Of a DNA stretch of 64,000 bases, positions 40,432 to 49,700 are shown in pieces. Each line of letters starts with the position of its first letter. Position 1 is the first letter of the stretch. The notes under the pieces are model-generated. The model did not search any database and was not told where the DNA came from. It saw nothing but the letters and a program-made list of their open reading frames with translations. Source of the DNA: Enterobacteriaceae endosymbiont of Donacia dentata (GTDB taxonomy: Bacteria; Pseudomonadota; Gammaproteobacteria; Enterobacterales; Enterobacteriaceae); contig NZ_CP046212.1 in NCBI RefSeq assembly GCF_012570745.1, positions 188,118 to 252,117 on the forward strand, written 5' to 3'. The translations under genes were made by a program, and so were the position numbers.

Positions 40432-41067
40432 TTAAGTATTAATATTATTTTTACTAGAAATAATATTATCTATTAATCCATATTCTATTGCTTCTTTAGC
40501 TGTTAAAAATTTATCTCTATTAGTATCTTTTTCAATAATTTTAATAGGTTTTCCTGTATGTAATGAAAAAAGTTTATTTAGACAATTTTTTATTCTTAAA
40601 ATTTCTTGAGTTTGAATTTCTATATCAGTTACTTGACCTTGATAACTTCCTATTGGTTGATGTATCATTATTCTAGCATTAGGTAAACAAAATCTTTTAT
40701 TTTTATTTCCAGCTGATAATAAAAAAGCTGCCATTGAACAAGCCTGTCCTATACAAAGTGTACTGATATCTGATTTAACAAATTGCATAGTATCATAGAT
40801 AGACATACCTGATGTAATAACACCTCCAGGACTATTTATATAAATAAATATATCTTTATTTGAATTTTCTGATTCTAAAAATAATATTTGTGCAATTATT
40901 AAATTTGCCATGCTATCTTCAATAGCACCAGTTAAAAAAATAATACGTTCTTTTAATAATCGAGAAAAAATATCATATGATCTTTCTCCTCTAGATGTTT
41001 GTTCAATTACAATTGGAATTGTATTTATTTGATGCTCTTTAAAAAATTTATTATTTTTTTTGTACAA
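40432..41067 (-). CDS. clpP: ATP-dependent Clp protease proteolytic subunit ClpP
   Basis: 211 residues against 207 in E. coli. The catalytic triad falls at the E. coli numbering: Ser111 in GQACSMAAF, His136 in ARIMIHQP and Asp185 in NRDKFLTA. Cys replaces the usual Ala just before the Ser (GQAAS), a mild change. [20 protein letters not shown] is intact. The N-terminus keeps the [17 protein letters not shown] pore loop. In E. coli tig sits between bolA and clpP; here bolA follows directly across 55 bases, so trigger factor has been lost from its usual place. Confidence 0.97.
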   Translation of the reverse strand: MYKKNNKFFKEHQINTIPIVIEQTSRGERSYDIFSRLLKERIIFLTGAIEDSMANLIIAQILFLESENSNKDIFIYINSPGGVITSGMSIYDTMQFVKSDISTLCIGQACSMAAFLLSAGNKNKRFCLPNARIMIHQPIGSYQGQVTDIEIQTQEILRIKNCLNKLFSLHTGKPIKIIEKDTNRDKFLTAKEAIEYGLIDNIISSKNNINT

Positions 41068-41122
41068 AATTATATCCTTTTTAAAAAATTATCTAATATA
41101 TAAATTATAAATATTTTCATAT

Positions 41123-41395
41123 TTATATATTTTCATTATTTTTCCATTCATTTAATGTATAAGTATATAATGATAATGAATGAATATTTTTTAATACATC
41201 TTTTATGATGTGATATATTAATCTGTGTCTATCAATTAATTTTTTTTTAATAAAAAAATTACTAACAATAATAATTTCTAAATGAGTGATTAAATCAGTT
41301 ATATCATTATCATTGCTAGAATTATTATTATTAATTTTTAAATATATAGGTTTTAATTTACATTTAATTTTATTTTTTATTTTTTCTATAATCAT
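41123..41395 (-). CDS. bolA: BolA family protein
   Basis: 90 residues against 105 in E. coli. The class II KH-like fold is clear: MIIEKIKNKIKCKLKPIYLK at the start, HLEIIIVSNFF, then the signature LIDRHRLIYHIIKD and the C-terminal HSLSLYTYTLNEW. The E. coli C-terminal tail after EWE is gone. BolA pairs with monothiol glutaredoxins in Fe-S trafficking and acts in envelope stress. It lies upstream of clpP in the E. coli order (bolA-tig-clpP-clpX-lon) with tig removed. Grouping with Fe-S genes nfuA and fpr suggests the Fe-S role is the retained one (inference). Confidence 0.9.
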   Translation of the reverse strand: MIIEKIKNKIKCKLKPIYLKINNNNSSNDNDITDLITHLEIIIVSNFFIKKKLIDRHRLIYHIIKDVLKNIHSLSLYTYTLNEWKNNENI

Positions 41396-41491
41396 TTTAA
41401 TATGTCCAAAATTTTAATTTTATAAAAAAAATTATATTTTTTATATATTTATAGTTAAATAATTTTTTTATTAAAAAATAATTATAATTTA

Positions 41492-42274
41492 TTAATTATT
41501 GATTTTAGAAATTACTAATTTTATAATATCAGTATTACCTGCCAATATGTTAGTAGAATTTTTATAATTACAATTACCTAAAAAATCAGTTATTAATCCT
41601 CCTGATTCTTTAATAATTAATTCTCCTGCAAGTAAATAATTAAAATCTTCTACATCATTATTTAAATAACAATCAATTTTATTTGCAGCTAAATATGCTA
41701 AATCCAAGGAAATAGAACCACTTATTCTAAGCGAAATTGAATTTTCAATAAATAAATTAATTAAATTAACATTTTTTTTTTTTTTTAAAAAAATATAATT
41801 AGTATTTAAAGCAAATAATAAATTTTTTTTTTGAAAATATTTATCACAACGTAATTTATAACCATTTAGTTGAGCATTTTGTCCTCTTATTGCTGTAAAC
41901 AAATCATTTCTTAATGGATCATATATTAAAGAAATTTCAGTTTTTCCTTTTATACAAATAGCAATAGATATTGAAAAATGAGGTAATTTTTTTAAAAAAT
42001 TCATAATTCCATCTAAAGGATTTATAATCCATACAGTTTTATCATATTTAAAAATAAAAAAATTTTTTTTATATAAAAAAGTAACATTTTTTGCATATGT
42101 ATTATAAATTACTTTAGTAATCATATTATTTAAATATTTATTAATTTTTTTAATAAATAAATTAGTATTATATTCATCATAATTTAAATTTATATTTTGT
42201 ATTTCATAATTTTTAATAATTATATTACCAATATTACGTATTATACGTATAGCAATATTAAGCATTGGACGCAT
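41492..42274 (-). CDS. suhB: SuhB-like inositol monophosphatase-fold protein, active site lost
   Basis: 260 residues against 267 in E. coli. The start MRPMLNIAIRIIRNIGNIII matches E. coli SuhB (MHPMLNIAVRAARKAGNLIA), and LPHFSISIAICIKGKTE, RGQNAQLNGYKLR, SGSISLDLAYLAA and LLAGELIIKESGG confirm the family. The phosphatase metal ligands are mostly gone. The Glu pair of TEESG aligns with FLYKK (about 66-70). IDPLDGTTN is INPLDGIMN, so the first Asp is Asn85 while Asp88 remains. WDFAAG is FNYLLAG. E. coli SuhB also acts with Nus factors in rRNA antitermination, independently of catalysis. Retention for that role is my inference. Confidence 0.88.
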   Translation of the reverse strand: MRPMLNIAIRIIRNIGNIIIKNYEIQNINLNYDEYNTNLFIKKINKYLNNMITKVIYNTYAKNVTFLYKKNFFIFKYDKTVWIINPLDGIMNFLKKLPHFSISIAICIKGKTEISLIYDPLRNDLFTAIRGQNAQLNGYKLRCDKYFQKKNLLFALNTNYIFLKKKKNVNLINLFIENSISLRISGSISLDLAYLAANKIDCYLNNDVEDFNYLLAGELIIKESGGLITDFLGNCNYKNSTNILAGNTDIIKLVISKINN

Positions 42275-42391
42275 ATATTATTTCTCATTAATCTTTATAT
42301 ATCAGAAAATAAAGTAATTAAATAATAGATTTAATTATATTTTATAATAAATAATTAATATTTAAAATATTTTTTTATAAAAATATATTAT

Positions 42392-42425
42392 TAATATATT
42401 GTTTTTTTTTTAAAACAATATATTA
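42392..42425. promoter_or_regulatory. Inverted repeat in the suhB-nfuA divergent spacer
   Basis: TAATATATTGTTTT (42392-42405) and AAAACAATATATTA (42412-42425) are perfect 14-bp complements, with one G-C pair, around a T6 loop. Both flanking genes are transcribed away from it, so it cannot be a terminator for either. It ends 40 bases before the nfuA ATG. An operator dyad or mRNA leader hairpin is possible; chance cannot be excluded. Confidence 0.35.
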
Positions 42426-42465
42426 TTTAAAAGAGATACTTTAACAATTTTAATTATTTTTAATT

Positions 42466-43041
42466 ATGTTACAAATTACAGAAGCAGCTCAAAAATATTT
42501 TTTAAATTTATTATCTAACAAAGATATTAATACATGTATTAGAATTTTAGTTTTTAAAAAAAATAACCTTTTTAAGGGTAATATTTCTTTTTGTAATATA
42601 AAAAAGATTAAAAATGATGATATTAAATTAAAATTTAACAAATTTTCTATATTTATAGAAATAAATAGTTTTAAATTTTTGGAAAATGTTAAAATTGATT
42701 TTATACAAAAAAAATTATTTTCAAAATTAGAATTTGTTATTCTAAAAAAAAAATATAAAAAAAATAATGTAAAAATAAAAGATTTAAAAAAAAACATTCA
42801 AATTTTTATAAAAAATGTTATTAATCCTAAATTATTATTACATGGTGGTTTTATTATTTTAAAAGAAATAACCATAAATAATATTTTATTATTAGAATTT
42901 CATGGTGGTTGTCAAGGTTGTGCTATGAGTCAATATACTCTTAAAAACAAAATAGAAAAAGAATTATTAAATAATTTTCCTAGTATTAAAGGAGTATATG
43001 ATATAACTTTACATAAAAAACATAAGTTCTCTTATTTTTAA
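42466..43041 (+). CDS. nfuA: Fe-S biogenesis protein NfuA
   Basis: 191 residues, the same as E. coli NfuA. It carries [4Fe-4S] clusters to client enzymes. The N-terminal degenerate A-type carrier domain (1-95) is diverged and Lys/Phe-rich. The C-terminal Nfu domain (about 105-191) carries the cluster motif HGGCQGCAMSQYTLK, with LLLHGGFIILKEIT before it. The C-terminus ends FSYF, like the E. coli SYY end. Likely clients encoded here include IlvD. LipA, needed to lipoylate AceF and SucB, is the classic NfuA client but is not in the window. A small stem (43029-43047) overlaps its stop. Confidence 0.95.
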   Translation: MLQITEAAQKYFLNLLSNKDINTCIRILVFKKNNLFKGNISFCNIKKIKNDDIKLKFNKFSIFIEINSFKFLENVKIDFIQKKLFSKLEFVILKKKYKKNNVKIKDLKKNIQIFIKNVINPKLLLHGGFIILKEITINNILLLEFHGGCQGCAMSQYTLKNKIEKELLNNFPSIKGVYDITLHKKHKFSYF

Positions 43042-43152
43042 AAAGAGTAATATGCTTTTATTTAAATATTTTTTTATTTTGATAAAAAATTTAATTTTTA
43101 ATAATTTTAATATAGTTTTATATATAAATATTTAATAAAGGAATAAAGGAAT

Positions 43153-44061
43153 ATGCCAGTTTTAGTTATAAAAAAATTACCTGCTATTAATTTTTTAAAA
43201 AAAGAAAATATATTTTTATTACAAAAAATTTCAAATAAAAAATATTCAAATAAAATTAAAATTATTTTATTAAATTTAATGTTTAAAAAAATTGAAACAG
43301 AAAATCAAATAATTAGGTTGTTATCTCATTCTTCATTATTAATAGATTTATCTTTATTATGTGTTCATGATGAAAAATCATCTAATAAATCATCAATAAA
43401 TCATATTAAAAAATTTTATCTTAATTTAGATCAAATATCTAGTAAATATTATGATGGATTAATTATTACAGGAGCTCCTTTAGGTCTAATTGATTTTATC
43501 AATGTTAGATATTGGAAAGAATTTGTAAAAATTATATATTGGGCACAAGATCATGTTAATTCTATTTTATCCATATGTTGGTCTGTACAAGCTGTATTAA
43601 ATATATTATATAATATCCCTAAAAATATTAATAAAAATAAATTATTAGGTATATTTAAGCATAATATTTTATTAAAAAATAATTTTTTAACGAAAGGTTT
43701 TGATGATTATTTTTTTGTACCGCATTCAAGATATTCTAATTTTTCTTTAAATTTTATTAAAAATTATAATAATTTTAAAATTATTTCAGCTTCAAAAGAA
43801 GCTGGTATTTATCTTTTTACTAGTAAAAATAATAAATATGTATTTGTTACTGGACATCCAGAATATGATTCTTTAACAATACATGAAGAATATTTAAATG
43901 ATTTAAAAAAAGATAAAAAAAATATTAAAATACCTTATAATTATTATCCATTAAATAATCCAAATTTAATACCTCAAATTAATTGGAAAAGTCATGGTAA
44001 TTTATTATTTTTAAATTGGTTAAATTATTTAAATTATAAAAAAAATAATATTATTTATTAA
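43153..44061 (+). CDS. metA: Homoserine O-succinyltransferase
   Basis: 302 residues against 309 in E. coli. It activates homoserine for methionine synthesis. The nucleophile Cys142 is in ICWSVQA, His235 and Glu237 are in TGHPEYDS, and ITGAPLGLIDF is conserved, all at E. coli numbering. Residue 111 is Gly. Published work on this family links Gly at that site to succinyl-CoA use and Glu to acetyl-CoA use, so a succinyl donor is predicted. AAGGAATAAAGGAATATG gives a duplicated ribosome-binding site. The last 7 residues are missing. metA is often lost in symbionts, so a kept copy suggests methionine provisioning (inference). Confidence 0.96.
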   Translation: MPVLVIKKLPAINFLKKENIFLLQKISNKKYSNKIKIILLNLMFKKIETENQIIRLLSHSSLLIDLSLLCVHDEKSSNKSSINHIKKFYLNLDQISSKYYDGLIITGAPLGLIDFINVRYWKEFVKIIYWAQDHVNSILSICWSVQAVLNILYNIPKNINKNKLLGIFKHNILLKNNFLTKGFDDYFFVPHSRYSNFSLNFIKNYNNFKIISASKEAGIYLFTSKNNKYVFVTGHPEYDSLTIHEEYLNDLKKDKKNIKIPYNYYPLNNPNLIPQINWKSHGNLLFLNWLNYLNYKKNNIIY

Positions 44062-44086
44062 TAATTAATTTTTAAAAGAGGTTTGA

Positions 44087-45376
44087 GTGTTAACTACTAA
44101 TTATTTATTTTTTACATCTAAAAATAGAATATATAATCAAAATAAAAAAGATAGTTATTCTTTAATGATTAAAGCTGGAATGATTAAAAAATTATCTTCT
44201 GGAATATATATTTGGTTACCAACTGGATTAAGAGTAATTAAAAATTTTGAAAAAATAATACGGTTTTCAATGAATAATATAAATGCAATAGAATTATTAT
44301 TACCAATAATACATCCTAGTAATCTTTGGGAAACAAGTGGACGCATAAATGATTATGGTGACGAGTTATTAAAAATTTTAGATCGTAAAAAAAAAAATTT
44401 TATTTTAGGTCCTACTCATGAAGAGGTTATTAATTACTTAATAACTCATGAAATTAAATCTTATAAATTATTACCTATTCATTTATATCAAATACAAACA
44501 AAATTTAGAGATGAAATTAGATCTCGTTTAGGAGTTATACGTTCTAAAGAATTTATTATGAAAGATAGTTATTCATTTCATATGAATAAAAAATGTTTAC
44601 AACAAACATATAAAATTGTATTAAATACTTATAAAAAAATTTTTGATTTAATAAAAATAAATTATTGTATAGTACAAGCAGATAATAGTTTTATTGGAGG
44701 AAATATTTCTCATGAATTTCATATTTTTTCAAAAAATGGAGAAAATAAAATATTTTTAGATAAAAAAAATAATTATTTTTTAAATAATCATTTAAAAAAT
44801 AATTTAACTTTTAATCAACAAAATAGAATAAAAATTAAAAATAGTATAGAAATAGCTCATATTTTTAAAATTGGAAAAAAATATTCTGATTCAATGAATG
44901 TTTATATATATAATAAAAAAAAAATCAAAAAAAAATTATATATGGGATGTTATGGAATTGGAATATCAAGATTAATTGCTGCTGTTATAGAACAAAATTT
45001 TGATTCAAAAGGTATATATTGGCCTAATTCATTATTAGCTCCTTTTGTAGTAGCAATTATTCCTATTAATATGTATAACTATCCTATAGTTAAAAAAAAA
45101 TCTTTTTTCATTTATAAAAAATTTATTTCATTAGGTATAAAAGTTTTATTAGACAATAGGAAAGAGAATCCTGGTGTTATGTTTTCAGATATAGATATTA
45201 TTGGAGTCCCACATATTATTATTATTAATAATAAAAATATTATTAATAATAATATCGAATATAAATATAGAAAAACAGGATTTCAAAATATTATTGCTTT
45301 AGATTTAATTATTGATTTTATTTTAAAAAAACTTAAATTAAATAAATGTTTTAATATTTTTTTTCCCAAAAAATAA
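44087..45376 (+). CDS. proS: Prolyl-tRNA synthetase without the editing (INS) domain
   Basis: 429 residues against 572 in E. coli. Class IIa motifs are present: motif 1 region VRVIKNFEKIIRFSMN-like start, motif 2 TKFRDEIRSRLGVIRSKEFIMKD, and motif 3 MGCYGIGISRLIAAVIEQNF. The anticodon-binding domain follows with GIKVLLDNRKENPGVMFSD. The insertion domain that hydrolyses Ala-tRNA-Pro (roughly E. coli 225-395) is replaced by a linker of about 45 residues between SHEFHIFSKNGENKIF and SIEIAHIFKIGKKYSD. The start is GTG, the only non-ATG start here, behind AGAGG. Its 3' end overlaps convergent tilS by 26 bases. Confidence 0.95.
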   Translation: MLTTNYLFFTSKNRIYNQNKKDSYSLMIKAGMIKKLSSGIYIWLPTGLRVIKNFEKIIRFSMNNINAIELLLPIIHPSNLWETSGRINDYGDELLKILDRKKKNFILGPTHEEVINYLITHEIKSYKLLPIHLYQIQTKFRDEIRSRLGVIRSKEFIMKDSYSFHMNKKCLQQTYKIVLNTYKKIFDLIKINYCIVQADNSFIGGNISHEFHIFSKNGENKIFLDKKNNYFLNNHLKNNLTFNQQNRIKIKNSIEIAHIFKIGKKYSDSMNVYIYNKKKIKKKLYMGCYGIGISRLIAAVIEQNFDSKGIYWPNSLLAPFVVAIIPINMYNYPIVKKKSFFIYKKFISLGIKVLLDNRKENPGVMFSDIDIIGVPHIIIINNKNIINNNIEYKYRKTGFQNIIALDLIIDFILKKLKLNKCFNIFFPKK

Positions 45377-46682
45377 AAAAATTATTTTCTTTATTTAAAG
45401 AAGCTTTACCTTCTTGTGTAATCAAATTATTTTCTAGGTCGGCAATAAATTTATTATTATAAAATAATAATGGTATTTGTTCTCTTTTCCATTTAGGAAT
45501 TAATAAATTTTTCCATATATCATTTATATTTTTTTTATATTTAAAATTATTTAAATAATATTTACCCGAAATATTAAATTTTATATATATTATTTCATAA
45601 ATTTTTGGTTTTCTTATATATATCGATAAATTTTTATAATTTATATTAATATTTAAAATTATTAATTTTCCTAATTTATTAGGTAATACAAATGGAATAT
45701 TTAAATTATCCCATTTTAATAAAATATTTTGTAAATTATCAAAATATTTTACACAATATAAATAATCTTTATATTTACGAATTATATATTTACCTATTTT
45801 AATTTGTGGATTTTTATTATTTTTACAACAAATTACTTCATTCCATATAATAAATAGCATTTTTCTAGAAGGCATATAATAAAATTTATTATATTCAATC
45901 CATTTTCTAAGTATAAAATTTCTTTTTATTATACTAAATTTATATAATGGAGTAATTAATAAACTATTATTTTCTTGTATTAATTTTTTTAATATTGGAT
46001 TAATTAAGTCTGTTAAAAGTTTTTCTTGTTCTTGACAAATTATTGAAGATCTATAAACTGAATTTTTAAAAAAAGACCATCTATTTGTAATTTTAGGTAA
46101 AATAACATTTCTTAAAAAATTACGATCATATTTTATATCTTTATTACTAGGATCTTCTATCCAATTTAATTTTTTTTTTATAGCATATGTATATATTTGA
46201 TGTCTAGTTATTTCTAAGAAAGGACGAAATAATTTTATATTATTTAATATAGTTATTTTAGACATCCCTGATAATCCTTTAGGTCCACTTCCTCTTTTTA
46301 AAGAAAGTAAAAAAGTTTCACACTGATCATCTAAATTATGAGCAGTTACTAAAACTTCATCTTTTTTAATAATATCCTGAAAAATTTTATATCTTTTTGT
46401 TCTAGCATATTTTTCTATGTTGTTTGTTTTTTTTATTTTTACGTTTTTATTTATAAAAAAAACGTTCCATTTTTTACATTGTAACATACATGTTTTTAAC
46501 CAATTATTTGATAAAACATTTAGGTTGTGATTTATGTGAATAACTCTTAATATAATTTGATATTTTTTTTTTAATTGTATTAAATTATATAATAATACTG
46601 TAGAATCTATTCCTCCACTATATGCTACTAATATTTTTTTAAATTTATACAATATTAATTGTGTTTCATTTGTTATTAACAT
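45351..46682 (-). CDS. tilS: tRNA(Ile)-lysidine synthetase
   Basis: 443 residues from the chosen start against 432 in E. coli. TilS adds lysidine to C34 of tRNA-Ile2(CAU) so that it reads AUA and is charged with Ile. The PP-loop motif ILVAYSGGIDSTVLLYNL is at the N-terminus, followed by LVTAHNLDDQCETFLLSLKRG, FRPFLEITR and WIEDPSNKDIKYDRNFLRN. The C-terminal domains are kept. The frame extends upstream to 46853, but that would overlap dnaE by 110 bases and adds 57 hydrophobic residues without homology; MLITNETQLILYKFKK from 46682 fits E. coli. AUA is a heavily used codon in this A+T-rich genome. Confidence 0.93.
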   Translation of the reverse strand: MLITNETQLILYKFKKILVAYSGGIDSTVLLYNLIQLKKKYQIILRVIHINHNLNVLSNNWLKTCMLQCKKWNVFFINKNVKIKKTNNIEKYARTKRYKIFQDIIKKDEVLVTAHNLDDQCETFLLSLKRGSGPKGLSGMSKITILNNIKLFRPFLEITRHQIYTYAIKKKLNWIEDPSNKDIKYDRNFLRNVILPKITNRWSFFKNSVYRSSIICQEQEKLLTDLINPILKKLIQENNSLLITPLYKFSIIKRNFILRKWIEYNKFYYMPSRKMLFIIWNEVICCKNNKNPQIKIGKYIIRKYKDYLYCVKYFDNLQNILLKWDNLNIPFVLPNKLGKLIILNININYKNLSIYIRKPKIYEIIYIKFNISGKYYLNNFKYKKNINDIWKNLLIPKWKREQIPLLFYNNKFIADLENNLITQEGKASLNKENNFFIFWEKKY

Positions 46683-46743
46683 AATTTCATTTATAATAAA
46701 ATATTTTATTAAATTTATAAAATTTAAATTTAATTGAATTAAC

Positions 46744-49700
46744 TTAACTAAATTCAAACTTAATATTATCATTATATAATAAATAAATGAATTTATTTTC
46801 TTTAATAGAAATATAATAAGATTTTTTAAAAAAAATTTTTTTTTTAATCCCAAAATTATTATAATAAAAATATATTTGTACTAAATTTTTATTATCATTT
46901 TTTTCAAAAAAAATTAATTTTTTAAGATTTTTTAAAAAAAATTTTTTTTTTAAAAAAAAATTATTCATAAAAATAATATTTATATTATGTAAATATTTTT
47001 TTCTAGCTTGTTCAATATCTATTATATAAAAAGCATCACATATAAATAATTTTAAAAAATTATTAAAATATATAATTCCATGTATTATTACTATATTATT
47101 TAATATAATTAGATTATTATTTAATTTATTTAACAAAATATGTACTTCAATTATATTAGAACTATCATCTAAATTAAAAATTAAAATTTTTTGTTTTTTT
47201 TTATTATAGGAAGTACGTATATTACTAATTATTCCTCCTATTTTTATAGGTAAATAAATATGTTTTTTATAATTAATAAGTATATTATTAATACTTTTAT
47301 TTTGAGTATAAAACATAATTTCTTGAAAATAAATGTATATTGGATGACCTGTTAAATAAAATCCTAAGATGTTTTTTTCTTTTATTAAAATATTTTTTTT
47401 AGACCAAAAATGTTTTATATTAGTACTCATAGAATTGATATCAATGATTAATTTTTTATTATTTGTATTAAAAAAATCTATTTGTCCTGTCTTTTTTTCT
47501 TGTAAATATTTATTAATCATTCTTATAATTTTTTCTAAATTATTTATTAAAACTCCTCTATTAATCTTAAAACAGTCTAATGATCCAGATGTTATTAATA
47601 CTTCTAAAATTCTTTTATTTATTTTTTTAAAATCTATTTTAATAAAAAAATCAAGTATAGACTTAAAAAGTCCGATCTTTTTTCGAATATTCAGTATATT
47701 ATATGCTTGTTGTTTTCCAATTCCTTTTATTGCTCCTAACCCATATATAATATCATTATGTTCATTAACATCAAATTTGTATAAACTATAATTAATATTA
47801 GGAGGTAAAATATTAATTTTCATATTTTTACATTCAGATATTAAATTAATAATTTTATTGGTATTATCCATTTCTGATGTTAAAACAGCAGCCATAAATT
47901 CTGAAGGATAATAAAATTTTAACCATAAAGTTTGGTAAGATATTAGAGCATATCCAGCAGAATGAGATTTATTAAATCCATATGAAGAAAATTTTTCTAA
48001 ATAATCAAAAATTTTCATAGATAAAATATTATTAATTTTCATTTTTTTAGAACCTTGTAAAAAACGTTTTCTTTGTTCTAACATTTTTTCATGTTGTTTT
48101 TTACTTATTACTCTTCTTAAAATATCAGCTTCTCCTAAACTATATCCTGCTAATATTTGAACTATTTTCATCACTTGTTCTTGATATAGAATAATGCCAT
48201 ATGTAGATTGTAATATTGGTTTCAATTTTTCATGTTGCCAATTTGCATCAGGATATGATATAATTTCTCTACCATGTTTTCTATTAATAAAATTCTCGAC
48301 CATACCAGATTGTAATGGTCCTGGACGAAATAAAGCTAATAGAGCAATTAAATCTTCAAAATTATCAGGTTTTAATTGTCTTATTAATTTTTTAATACCT
48401 TTTGATTCTAATTGAAATATACCTGTAGTTCTAGCAGTTTTTAAAAAACAAAAAATATTTTTATCATCTAAATTAATATTATTAATATTTATTAATTTCT
48501 GTTTTTTTGTAAATCTTTTTTTATTAATTATACTTAATGTATGATTAATTACAGTTAAAGTTCTTAATCCTAAAAAATCAAATTTAACTAAACCAATATC
48601 TTCTATATCATTTTTATCAAATTGAGTTACTATATTTTTACCATTATCATCACAGTATATTGTTGTATATTTTGTAATATTATCCGGAGATATAACAACT
48701 CCACCTGCATGTTTACCAATATTTCTTATTGTTCCTTCTAACTTTAAAGAAGTATTTACTAATTCCTTAATATTAATATCAGATTTATATAAATTAAATA
48801 ATTTTTTATTATTTATAAAAGCTTTTTTTAAACTGAGTCCTACGTCTAAAGGTATTAATTTTGAAATACGATTAAGAAAATCATATGGATATCCTAAAAC
48901 TCTACCAACATCTTTTATAACAGATTTTGCTGTCATAGTTCCAAATGTTATAATTTGAGATACTGATTCAGTACCATATATTTCTTTTACATGATTAATA
49001 ACTAAATCACGCTTTTCCATACAAAAATCAATATCAAAATCTGGTAGTGAAACTCTTTCAGTATTTAAAAATCTTTCAAATATTAAATCAAATTTTATTG
49101 GATCTAAATTTGTAATATTTAAAACATAAGCAACTAATGAACCAGCTCCTGAACCTCTTGCAGGACCTACAGGTATATTATTTTTTTTTGCCCATTGAAC
49201 AAATTCCATAACTATGAGAAAATAACTAGAAAACCCCATCTTATTGATAATATCTAATTCTAAATTTAATCTTTTTGTATATTTTATTTTCTTTGTTTTT
49301 AATAAATTAAAATCTGTATATAAAATTTTTAATCTTTGTTTTAAACCTATACAAGCTTTTTTAATTAGATAATCTTTTGGTGTTATATTTGTTATTTTTA
49401 AAAAATTTGGTAAAATATAATTACCTAAATTTAAAAAAACATTACATCTTTTAGCAATTTCTACACTATTATTTAGTGCTTCAGGTATGTCTTTAAATAA
49501 GAGATACATTTCTTTTCTATTTTTTAGAAATTGTTCTTTACTGTAAATAGATTTTTTTTTACTTTCATTTAAAGTATAATTTTTATTAATTGCTATACGA
49601 ATTTCATGTGCATAAAAATCTTTTTTATTTAAAAAACGTACATTATTTGTTGCAACAACAGGTATAGAAAAATAATTTGAAAATTTAATAATTAAATTTA

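Noticed and set aside
46683..46853. N-terminal extension of TilS by 57 residues
   Set aside because: The extension overlaps dnaE by 110 bases, has no counterpart in the family and is hydrophobic low-complexity; the ATG at 46682 fits the known N-terminus.
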